From positions 1 through 6,891 of the forward strand of contig CAJMOI010000105.1 in the NCBI GenBank assembly GCA_905215105.1: a DNA stretch of 6,891 nucleotides, written 5' to 3'. This DNA comes from an uncultured bacterium (GTDB lineage: Bacteria > Bacillota > Clostridia > Oscillospirales > Acutalibacteraceae). Position 1 is the first letter of the stretch; the number at the start of each line of letters is the position of its first letter. Shown piece by piece: positions 1 to 5,536 of the stretch. The notes beneath the pieces are model-generated. The model searched no databases. It was given only the letters and a program-made list of their open reading frames with translations, and was not told where the DNA came from. The position numbers and the translations under genes are program-made.

Positions 1-2
1 CG

Positions 3-521
3 CCATACGAGATCAGAAAGGTCATTACCGTGTGCAAGGCATACTCAAGCGCAGTGGGCGCTGGTGAATTTGTCAGCGAAATCTTCGGGGAAGAGGCCGA
101 CGAGCTGAGGCGCCGCGGCGGCGACGGCGGCGAATACGGCGCGACGACCGGAAGGCCGAGAAGGATGGGCTGGCTCGATTTGGTGGCCACCCGCTACGGC
201 TGCATGATCCAGGGCGCCACCCAGGTGGCCCTGACCTGCCTGGATGTGCTGGGCTACCTGGACGAGATTCCCGTGTGCACCGCCTATGAGATCGATGGCC
301 AGGTGACCAAGGATTTCCCCGTCCCCGCCCAGCTGGAAAAGGCCAAACCCGTCTTCACCACCCTGCCCGGCTGGAAGTCCGACGTGCGGGGTATCACCCG
401 CTATGAGGACCTCCCTGCCGCCGCCAAGGCCTATGTGGACTTTCTGGAACAGGAGATCCAGGTGCCCATCAAGATCGTCTCCACCGGCCCCAAGCGCCAC
501 GAGATTGCCCTGCGGCCTTGA
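3..521 (+). CDS. purA: Adenylosuccinate synthetase, C-terminal 172 residues (5' partial)
   Basis: Joins IMP and aspartate using GTP to give adenylosuccinate, the first committed step from IMP to AMP, in the cytoplasm. The frame is open from the left edge (first full codon at 3), so the N-terminal GTP/IMP-binding part lies outside the window. Visible family signatures are the KAYSSAVGAG segment, the glycine-rich EYGATTGRPRRMGW loop near the nucleotide site, and the C-terminal part running VATRYGC, DEIPVC, then KIVSTGPKRHEIAL before the stop at 519-521. The family is about 430 residues, so roughly 40% is present. Two family positions look unusual (VITVCKAY where VIGVCKAY is common; GAGEF where GAGPF is common), but nothing suggests decay. 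The GTG at 30 is internal, not a start. It converges on the - strand sigma factor gene. Confidence 0.93.
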   Translation, partial: PYEIRKVITVCKAYSSAVGAGEFVSEIFGEEADELRRRGGDGGEYGATTGRPRRMGWLDLVATRYGCMIQGATQVALTCLDVLGYLDEIPVCTAYEIDGQVTKDFPVPAQLEKAKPVFTTLPGWKSDVRGITRYEDLPAAAKAYVDFLEQEIQVPIKIVSTGPKRHEIALRP

Positions 522-544
522 TTCTCCATCGACCCAAAACAGTT

Positions 545-577
545 CGCCCGGGAACCGATACGCACGGTTCCCGGGCG
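545..577. terminator. Hairpin between convergent purA and sigK
   Basis: A perfect 13-bp inverted repeat (CGCCCGGGAACCG and its complement, 7-nt loop) lies in the 61-nt gap between two convergent genes. On the + side it is followed by GATCATTA without a T run. On the - side it is followed by AACTGTTTTGGG, a weak T run, so it may serve sigK better than purA. The stem is strong and GC-rich; bidirectional use is inferred from position. Confidence 0.7.
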
Positions 578-582
578 GATCA

Positions 583-1272
583 TTATGTCCCTTTTTCCAT
601 TTCCTCCCGCAGTTTTCCCAACGCCTTTTTTTCCAGGCGAGAAACGTACGAGCGGCTGATGCCGCAGGCGCTGGCGATTTCCCGCTGGGTGCGAGGGGCC
701 TCGCCATCTAGACCGTAGCGGAGAGTGATCACTTTAGCCTCTCGGTCGGTCAGGCAAGTTTCCACACATCGCCGGACTTTCTGGCAGGAGTCTCGAGCGT
801 CCAGATTTTCCAGCATGTCGTCGTCCACGCTAATCACGTCCATGAGGGACAGGGCGTTTCCCTCGGGGTCTGCGTCCAGGGAATCCGACAGGGAGACCTC
901 TCCCTGGTACTTCCGCTGACTGCGAAAATACATGAGAATCTCATTTTCAATGCAGCGGCTGGCATAGGTGGCCAAGCGGACCTTCTTGTCGGCCTTGAAG
1001 GTGGAAATCCCCTTGATCAGTCCAATGGTGCCGATGGAGATCAGGTCATCCTGATCGCCGGACTGGACATAGTATTTCTTGAGAATGTGGGAAACCAGAC
1101 GCAGGTTGTGCTCCACCAGCTTGTTGCGGGCCTCGATGTCTCCCTGGGCAAACCGGGCCAGATACTCCCGCTCCTCCTCCGCCTTCAGAGGCCGGGGAAA
1201 AGACCCGGCATTCCCTAGGCGGAGGGGAACGCATATCGTGTTGAGCAGCAGTATGATCCATGCAGAAAGCAT
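583..1272 (-). CDS. sigK: RNA polymerase sporulation sigma factor SigK (pro-sigma-K)
   Basis: Late mother-cell sigma factor of endospore formation, directing coat and cortex genes. The 229-residue product starts with a hydrophobic stretch (MLSAWIILLLNTICV, 1-15) followed by GSFPRPL at 23-29, matching the membrane-tethered pro-sequence that SpoIVFB removes in Bacillus. Region 2 follows (EARNKLVEHNLRLV at 47-60; DLISIGTIGLIKGI at 76-89; ATYASRCIENEIL at 101-113), then region 4 with a TQREIASACGISRSYVSRLE helix-turn-helix at 195-214. Length and order fit intact SigK. The ATG at 1270-1272 is chosen because AGGAGG (1281-1286) lies 8 nt upstream; a GTG at 1279-1281 would overlap that site. The gene is not split by a skin-type element in this window. 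A diverged fragment of its region 4 recurs at 5243-5359. No sigma-E promoter could be called confidently. Confidence 0.95.
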   Translation of the reverse strand: MLSAWIILLLNTICVPLRLGNAGSFPRPLKAEEEREYLARFAQGDIEARNKLVEHNLRLVSHILKKYYVQSGDQDDLISIGTIGLIKGISTFKADKKVRLATYASRCIENEILMYFRSQRKYQGEVSLSDSLDADPEGNALSLMDVISVDDDMLENLDARDSCQKVRRCVETCLTDREAKVITLRYGLDGEAPRTQREIASACGISRSYVSRLEKKALGKLREEMEKGT

Positions 1273-1280
1273 AGGCAGCA

Positions 1281-1286
1281 CCTCCT
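1281..1286 (-). promoter_or_regulatory. Shine-Dalgarno site of sigK
   Basis: Reads AGGAGG on the - strand, 8 nt before the ATG at 1270-1272. It decides the start: an in-frame GTG at 1279-1281 overlaps this site and could not use it. Confidence 0.85.
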
Positions 1287-1443
1287 GGCTCTACTCTATT
1301 CCCCGGCGGCCTGTCTCTATTGCCAAAATTTTTCGCGGCTGCCCTCCCTCTTCTCCCAGCCGTTTTCCCCTCCCTTCCCGGTTCCGCGGGAATTTTTTCG
1401 CGGTTTGTGTTTTAATCACAGTAAATGCCGGTCTTTTGGGATA

Positions 1444-1452
1444 TGCTATAGC
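1444..1452 (+). promoter_or_regulatory. Possible extended -10 element for trxA
   Basis: TGCTATAGC resembles an extended -10 (TGnTATAAT) 37 nt upstream of the trxA ATG. No convincing -35 hexamer sits 16-18 nt before it. The 216-nt gap between divergent sigK and trxA also holds a pyrimidine-rich + strand run (about 1340-1380) and two copies of TTTTTCGCGG (ending at 1338 and 1403), but no gene. Confidence 0.3.
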
Positions 1453-1473
1453 CAACAAAAAGAATTGCACTGG

Positions 1474-1480
1474 AAAGGAG
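1474..1480 (+). promoter_or_regulatory. Shine-Dalgarno site of trxA
   Basis: AAAGGAG, 8 nt before the ATG at 1489. It selects this start over a longer in-frame ATG at 1405, which has no such site and would add residues unlike thioredoxin. Confidence 0.85.
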
Positions 1481-1488
1481 CACTTAGT

Positions 1489-1797
1489 ATGGCAGTGACC
1501 AATATCAATTTAGAGAATTTCGACCAGCAGGTCGCACAGGCTTCCTCCCCCGTCCTCGTGGACTTCTGGGCCGCATGGTGCGGGCCCTGCTCCATGCTCT
1601 CCCCCGTGGTGGAGGAGCTGGCCGAGGAGCATCCTGAGATCGCCTTCGGCAAGGTAAACGTAGACGAGGTGCCCGAGCTTGCCCAGCGGTACCAGATCTC
1701 CGCCATCCCCACCCTGCTGCTCTTCCGGGACGGCAAGCCCGTGGATATGTCCGTGGGCGTGAAGTCCAAAAGAGAGCTGGAGGCCTTTTTGAAGTAA
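1489..1797 (+). CDS. trxA: Thioredoxin
   Basis: Small cytoplasmic disulfide reductase that passes electrons from thioredoxin reductase to target proteins. The 102-residue product has usual thioredoxin length, the active site WCGPC (Cys31 and Cys34) after the VLVDFWA strand (22-28), and the conserved cis-proline in AIPT (Pro74) before LLLFRDGK. The helix EELAEEHPEIAFGKVNVDE (42-60) with the DE pair is typical. It is divergent from sigK, separated by 216 nt, and ends in a strong terminator. It appears intact and probably monocistronic. The GC-rich codon use matches sigK and purA. A truncated, diverged copy of its first 118 nt recurs at 5360-5477. Confidence 0.95.
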   Translation: MAVTNINLENFDQQVAQASSPVLVDFWAAWCGPCSMLSPVVEELAEEHPEIAFGKVNVDEVPELAQRYQISAIPTLLLFRDGKPVDMSVGVKSKRELEAFLK

Positions 1798-1830
1798 TCG
1801 ATATCTTCCTCTCATAAATACGTCTTTCAG

Positions 1831-1873
1831 AACAAGAGGACCGAAGCATCCCGCTTCGGTCCTCTTGTTGTTT
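1831..1873 (+). terminator. trxA intrinsic terminator; left copy of a 42-bp direct repeat
   Basis: Perfect 17-bp stem (1831-1847 pairs with 1853-1869, loop ATCCC) followed by GTTTGG, 33 nt after the trxA stop. The T run is short. Bases 1832-1873 are identical over 42 nt to 5478-5519, in the same orientation, on the far side of the inserted operon. Confidence 0.85.
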
Positions 1874-2001
1874 GGTCACTGAACAGGCAAAAAATAGTTC
1901 CACATAAGGCAGTCGCCTGTTGCCTATTTTAATGAAATTAGGTTCAACCGGTGGTTTTGATTCTTCAAAGGGAGCATCACGCAGAGAATGCACTGTTTTG
2001 A

Positions 2002-2030
2002 TTGATGAAATGAGCGATGCATGATATAAT
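2002..2030 (+). promoter_or_regulatory. Sigma-A type promoter of the Fic/nuclease operon
   Basis: TTGATG (2002-2007), a 17-nt spacer, and TATAAT (2025-2030) preceded by TG at the extended -10 position. This is close to housekeeping consensus. Predicted transcription starts near 2036-2038, about 28 nt before the Fic ATG at 2065. The ATG at 2017 would therefore lie upstream of the transcript and is not the start. The -35 and spacer overlap one copy of a 17-nt repeat (2003-2019). Confidence 0.8.
2003..2019 (+). repeat. 17-nt exact direct repeat, copy 1 (in the operon promoter)
   Basis: TGATGAAATGAGCGATG occurs here and at 2832-2848, inside the Fic coding region. A second shared 8-mer, AGCATCAC, sits at the same distance upstream of both copies (1973 and 2802), so a segment of about 47 nt appears to be partly duplicated. 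Copy 1 covers most of the -35 box and part of the spacer. Role unknown. Confidence 0.6.
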
Positions 2031-2064
2031 AAAATCACTCTATTTCGATTATGAGGTCATTGGA

Positions 2065-3081
2065 ATGAGAAACAAGAAGCCTCCTTTTGAAATCACAAAC
2101 CGGATGATTGACTATATAGCGGAAATTGCTGAACTGCTGGGAAAACTGAATGCAACAGCCGCGCTTTCTTCAAACCCTACTTTGCGCCGCAACAACCGAA
2201 TCCGTACCATACATGGGTCGTTGGCGATTGAGCAGAACACCCTATCCTTGGAGCAGGTAACGGCCGTACTGAATGGGAAGCATGTCTTGGCGCCCCCAAA
2301 GGATATTGCTGAAGTCAAAAACGCTTATGAAATTTATGAACGGCTTGATGAACTTGCTCCTTATTCGGTGGACGACCTGTTGACTGCCCATGGCATAATG
2401 ACCCGGGGATTGGTGGAAGAATCCGGTGTGTTTCGCACCCGACCTGTGGGTGTAGTGGACAGCGAAGGACATGTCCTGCATTTCGGTACGCTTCCACAGT
2501 ATGTGCCGGATCTAGTGATGGAACTGCTGGACTGGGCAAAGACCAGCGAGGTGCACATGCTGATTCGCAGCTGTGTGTTCCACTATGAACTGGAACTGAT
2601 CTATCCCTTTGCCGATGGAAATGGGCGTGTGGGGCGACTGTGGCATACACTGCTACTCTCTCAATGGAATCCGGCCTTTGCCTGGCTCCCGGTGGAATCC
2701 ATCATCCATGACCGGCAGCAGGAGTATTATGCGGCCATCAATGCCTCCAATAACGCAGGAGAGTCTACACTATTTATCGAGTTTATGCTCTCAGCTATCA
2801 AAGCATCACTCATGGATGCGATTAGTACGAGTGATGAAATGAGCGATGGAAAGATGGATAAGACAACCCTCCGCTGGAACAAGATTCAAGAGTATTTAAA
2901 AACTCACGACTATATCATGAACGCCGATGTGCGGGAGCTGTTTGGGGTGTCAGCTGCGACGGCGAATCGGATTTTGGTTGGGTTTACAGCGGCAAGGAAA
3001 CTTGCGCGATACCATGACAGTGGACATTGGGTCTATAAATTGGTAGAGAATAACTTGTACGTGAGAGGAGAAACATTATGA
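2065..3081 (+). CDS. Fic-domain protein with C-terminal winged helix; Tyr replaces catalytic His
   Basis: Fic proteins usually transfer AMP from ATP to target hydroxyls. This 338-residue product has an N-terminal helical part with an inhibitory-type motif SLAIEQN (52-58, Glu56; families usually show SxxxEGN), a Fic core with flap region about 123-141, and the Fic loop YPFADGNGRVGR (180-191). The canonical loop starts with His, the general base; here the codon is TAT (Tyr180). The anion-binding DGNGR part is intact. A low-complexity linker (about 253-266) leads to a winged-helix domain (about 267-327, core DVRELFGVSAATANRIL), suggesting DNA binding and perhaps autoregulation. The start is ATG 2065, with GAGG 8 nt upstream and inside the predicted transcript; ATG 2017 is not. 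It overlaps the nuclease gene by 4 nt (ATGA), so translation is probably coupled. Sampled GC is 32 of 60 (2581-2640), below the flanking genes. Family call is firm; activity is uncertain. Confidence 0.88.
   Translation: MRNKKPPFEITNRMIDYIAEIAELLGKLNATAALSSNPTLRRNNRIRTIHGSLAIEQNTLSLEQVTAVLNGKHVLAPPKDIAEVKNAYEIYERLDELAPYSVDDLLTAHGIMTRGLVEESGVFRTRPVGVVDSEGHVLHFGTLPQYVPDLVMELLDWAKTSEVHMLIRSCVFHYELELIYPFADGNGRVGRLWHTLLLSQWNPAFAWLPVESIIHDRQQEYYAAINASNNAGESTLFIEFMLSAIKASLMDAISTSDEMSDGKMDKTTLRWNKIQEYLKTHDYIMNADVRELFGVSAATANRILVGFTAARKLARYHDSGHWVYKLVENNLYVRGETL
2832..2848 (+). repeat. 17-nt exact direct repeat, copy 2 (in Fic linker codons)
   Basis: Same 17 nt as 2003-2019; here it encodes DEMSD of the linker between the Fic core and the winged helix. 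Confidence 0.6.
3064..3070 (+). promoter_or_regulatory. Shine-Dalgarno site of the nuclease gene, inside fic
   Basis: AGAGGAG, 7 nt before the ATG at 3078. It lies in the last Fic codons and supports the 4-nt stop/start overlap as a genuine start. Confidence 0.8.
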
Positions 3082-5102
3082 TAGTGCCGTTTGAAGAGTA
3101 TCCCCAAAATCGGCCATGGGATGAAAAAGTCTTTTCAATGCCTAACATTCCTAGAGGAACCGAAGGTTTGCTGGTCGTATTATATGATATTTTGCAGAAA
3201 GTAAAAGAGCATTGTAATCCTAAAGATCTTTTAGTGTACAAAGGAAGTAATAGCAAAATCACTCTAAACGAAGCATGCGTTAGATTGCGACCCATGCATT
3301 TAGTCGTAAAGACTGCTTACGGATGGGAATTGTCAAAGTATTCTGAGCGTTGGCTTGAAACAAATGATAATCTATACTTAGCTGCAGTTTTATGTGCAAA
3401 TATTCGCTTTGTTGCAGAAGTATTATATTATTTAGATACTCCCCGAAAATCTAATGAACTAAAAGAAATCGCAACAAGAGACTACGGGCTTAACTGGAAA
3501 ACAATTTCCGACATTAACTCTAGACTTGTCTGGTTGCGACAATTAGGCCTAGTTGATTTTCAGGAGTTTTCACTTTTATACTCTATTACAGAAACCGGAA
3601 AAGAATTTCTTAAACATGTTAAAGTTGTTGAGTTAAGCCAAATATCTCATCAAGAAGATGAAACCGCACTTGAAACAAACTTGCATATAGATAGTTGGGC
3701 TATTAATTACTGCAGCTTGGATCAGCAGCATTTATCTACTCGTAAACAATCCATTGGCTATATTCCTGGGAATATTGCTGATTTCAAAGAAACAATTTAT
3801 GAATATTTGTGTTTGATTGAAAGTGGATCAAACTATGATAACGTAAAAGAATATGCAAAAGAAAACAATGGTGTTGCAGCTTCCTCAATTAAATCATTTA
3901 TGTCTACACTAACAAATTTAGGCCTCATTCATCGCCAAACAGACTCAAGGTTTATCCTTACCGATATTGCCCATAAATGGATAGAAAGCTCTGCAACTGT
4001 TGATTTGATATGCTGTATGCATCGTAATTTTTTGTTTATCTTCGAATTATTAAATGAACTGAATGGGCAAACGTTGAACTATAAAGAACTCGCTGCAATT
4101 GGGAAAGTGTCATACGGTTTAGATAAATCGAGTGTTGACGAGATTCGAAAGCGCATTTCAATTTTTAAAAGTGCAAAGCTTATTCGAAATGTTTCTCTGG
4201 ACAAATTCTCTATTACAAAACGTGGCCAATTACTTTTGGAAAAAGTCAGTTTACAAGAGCGTCGATTAAGTGAATCTTCAACAAAAGATGTGACTATTCC
4301 ACAAAAACCAAAGACGAGTCCACTTTTTACAGAACTTCGGCTTGCTTCCAAAGATTCAATGAATCCAGATCGCTTTGAATGGGCTATTAAATCGGCTTTT
4401 GAAACACTTGGATTTGCGGCAATCAGACTTGGTGGTGCTGGAAAAACAGATGTACTAATTCATACTCCCGGCTCTCCAAAAGTATCTTTTTCTGTAGCCA
4501 TTGATGCTAAATCGACCGCATCAGATAGTGTGACAGATTCATTGGTAGACTTCGATACATTAGAGGAACACAGGAAAAAACATCGAGCAAATTTCAGCAT
4601 GGTTATTGGCTGCGCTTTTAAAAACGAACGACTAATCAAACGTGCCATTGAACATAATGTAGTTTTATTAGATGTTGATGCACTGGAATCATTAATACAG
4701 CGCCACCTTGAAGTTCCTATTCAGCTAAATTCATATAAAACAATTTTTGAAAAGGCCGGAATTGCTGATATATCTCTTATTGATGAGGATCGGCAAAAAA
4801 ATATACGTTTTGGAAAGCTGATTCGAGCTGTGATGCGTTGTCTAATTTCAGAAAGTGATGATCCCGTAACAGAAGGTTTTTTGCTTGAGCGAGATATTTA
4901 CCGATCTTTACGCGACAACACAGAGTTAGGCACACTTCCAACAATTGAAGAAATATCTAATATGCTACAGTTTTTGTCGTCTCCATTAATTGGGTGTGTA
5001 GAAAAAACAAAGGACGGATATTACGCAACAGGATCTTTGTCAGATGCTGCTCGAAAATTTACATTTTATTCAAAGTGTTGTATGGAAGCAGAAGATATTT
5101 GA
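3078..5102 (+). CDS. FokI-like PD-(D/E)xK endonuclease with winged-helix repeats (674 aa)
   Basis: Predicted DNA-cutting enzyme. Residues about 430-545 resemble the FokI cleavage domain: LGGAGKTDVLIHTPGSP (451-467) parallels FokI LGGSRKPDGAIYTVGSP, and VAIDAKS (473-479) parallels VIVDTKA, giving Asp458, Asp476 and Lys478 as candidate metal-binding and catalytic residues. Glu442 lies in the preceding helix. Before the core are three winged-helix-like segments (about 110-182, 236-303 and 316-391), each ending in a wing resembling YSITETGKEFL, RFILTDIAHKW or FSITKRGQLLL. FokI also carries three such subdomains before its nuclease. Unlike FokI, about 130 residues follow the core (545-674), perhaps another winged helix. 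Translation is coupled to fic. Base use is AT-rich (20 of 60 GC at 4141-4200), far from the flanks, suggesting transfer. No methyltransferase gene is in the window. An orphan type IIS-like restriction enzyme or a defence effector are both possible. Nuclease fold likely; target unknown. Confidence 0.75.
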   Translation: MIVPFEEYPQNRPWDEKVFSMPNIPRGTEGLLVVLYDILQKVKEHCNPKDLLVYKGSNSKITLNEACVRLRPMHLVVKTAYGWELSKYSERWLETNDNLYLAAVLCANIRFVAEVLYYLDTPRKSNELKEIATRDYGLNWKTISDINSRLVWLRQLGLVDFQEFSLLYSITETGKEFLKHVKVVELSQISHQEDETALETNLHIDSWAINYCSLDQQHLSTRKQSIGYIPGNIADFKETIYEYLCLIESGSNYDNVKEYAKENNGVAASSIKSFMSTLTNLGLIHRQTDSRFILTDIAHKWIESSATVDLICCMHRNFLFIFELLNELNGQTLNYKELAAIGKVSYGLDKSSVDEIRKRISIFKSAKLIRNVSLDKFSITKRGQLLLEKVSLQERRLSESSTKDVTIPQKPKTSPLFTELRLASKDSMNPDRFEWAIKSAFETLGFAAIRLGGAGKTDVLIHTPGSPKVSFSVAIDAKSTASDSVTDSLVDFDTLEEHRKKHRANFSMVIGCAFKNERLIKRAIEHNVVLLDVDALESLIQRHLEVPIQLNSYKTIFEKAGIADISLIDEDRQKNIRFGKLIRAVMRCLISESDDPVTEGFLLERDIYRSLRDNTELGTLPTIEEISNMLQFLSSPLIGCVEKTKDGYYATGSLSDAARKFTFYSKCCMEAEDI

Positions 5103-5177
5103 TGAACAGCCGCTTATCTTCCTAAAATTTTAACCGCTTACAATTTACAATAAGCGCGGTACTGCCTCAGTTACATA
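5103..5177. other. AT-rich gap after the nuclease gene
   Basis: No gene seen. It contains a 10-bp palindrome TAAAATTTTA (5123-5132), and CGCTTA (5135-5140) facing TAAGCG (5151-5156) across a 10-nt loop, with a further CGCTTAT at 5111-5117 that could pair with the same arm. These may be weak hairpins or remains of the cassette edge; no function can be assigned. Confidence 0.35.
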
Positions 5178-5220
5178 CGAAGCCCGGAAAGTCTTCCCTC
5201 ACAAGGCTTTCCGGGCTTCG
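5178..5220 (+). terminator. Terminator of the Fic/nuclease operon
   Basis: Perfect 14-bp inverted repeat (CGAAGCCCGGAAAG, 5178-5191, against 5207-5220) with a 15-nt middle, 75 nt after the nuclease stop, followed by TTTACATT. Strong stem and short T run; it probably closes the operon. Confidence 0.75.
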
Positions 5221-5242
5221 TTTACATTAGCGGAGCTCTGAT

Positions 5243-5359
5243 ACGTACGAGCGGCTGATGCCGCAGGCGCTGGCGGTCTCCCGCTGGGTGTGGGGGCCTC
5301 GGCTGAGAATGATCACCTTGGCCTCTCGGTCGGTCAGGCAGGTTTCCACACACCGCCGA
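5243..5359 (-). pseudogene. sigK fragment (region 4 helix-turn-helix), decayed
   Basis: Matches 644-775 of intact sigK, same orientation, with about 10 substitutions (mostly transitions), a 1-nt and a 14-nt deletion. On the - strand it still reads RRCVETCLTDREAKVI, then TQRETASACGISRSYVS, so it retains part of the DNA-binding helix-turn-helix. It lacks start, pro-sequence, region 2 and the C-terminal end. It joins directly to a trxA fragment, with about 713 nt of the parental locus missing between them. Not expected to be functional. Confidence 0.88.
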
Positions 5360-5477
5360 ATGGTAGTGCCCAATATCAATTTAGAGAATTTCGACCAGCA
5401 GGGCGCCCAGGTTTCTTCCCCCGTCCTCGTAGACTTCTGGACCGCATGGTGCGGACCCTGCTCCATGCCCTCCCCCG
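5360..5477 (+). pseudogene. trxA 5' fragment, decayed
   Basis: Aligns without gaps to 1489-1606 of trxA, start codon included, with 10 differences in 118 nt (about 91.5% identity). At least six change the protein (for example Val15 to Gly, Ala28 to Thr, Leu37 to Pro), yet WCGPC is kept. The upstream Shine-Dalgarno is replaced by sigK-derived sequence, so translation is unlikely. After residue 39 the copy jumps to the terminator, a deletion of 225 nt relative to the parent, and the frame runs on antisense to the membrane-protein gene. Confidence 0.9.
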
Positions 5478-5519
5478 ACAAGAGGACCGAAGCATCCCGC
5501 TTCGGTCCTCTTGTTGTTT
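5478..5519 (+). repeat. Right copy of the 42-bp direct repeat (trxA terminator hairpin)
   Basis: Identical to 1832-1873, whereas the adjoining sigK and trxA fragments differ from their parents by about 8.5%. Here it is followed by TTCTTCTG, extending the T run, so it should still terminate + strand transcription before the convergent membrane-protein gene (stop at 5537-5539). Confidence 0.9.
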
Positions 5520-5536
5520 TTCTTCTGTCAGACGTT

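Noticed and set aside
1293..1323. Possible sigma-E-like promoter for sigK (AATAGAGT with GCAATAG upstream, - strand)
   Set aside because: Spacing is too long, matches are weak, and the implied transcript would begin at the Shine-Dalgarno site.
1882..1921. Inverted repeat AACAGGC/GCCTGTT after the trxA terminator, considered as a mobile-element end
   Set aside because: Only 7 bp with a 26-nt loop, no matching copy at the right end of the cassette and no flanking target duplication seen.
1932..2024. Possible 30-residue peptide (MKLGSTGGFDSSKGASRREC...) upstream of fic
   Set aside because: No Shine-Dalgarno site, and it overlaps the -35 and the start of the -10 of the operon promoter. Could be remnant coding sequence, but cannot be supported.
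1998..5242. Cassette as a transposon or integron-type element
   Set aside because: No transposase, integrase, terminal inverted repeats or attachment-like core found; the only bracketing repeat is the host-derived terminator.
5227..5481. 84-codon - strand open frame over the mosaic
   Set aside because: Part sigK sense and part antisense of trxA; an accidental fusion in a pseudogene with no start context.
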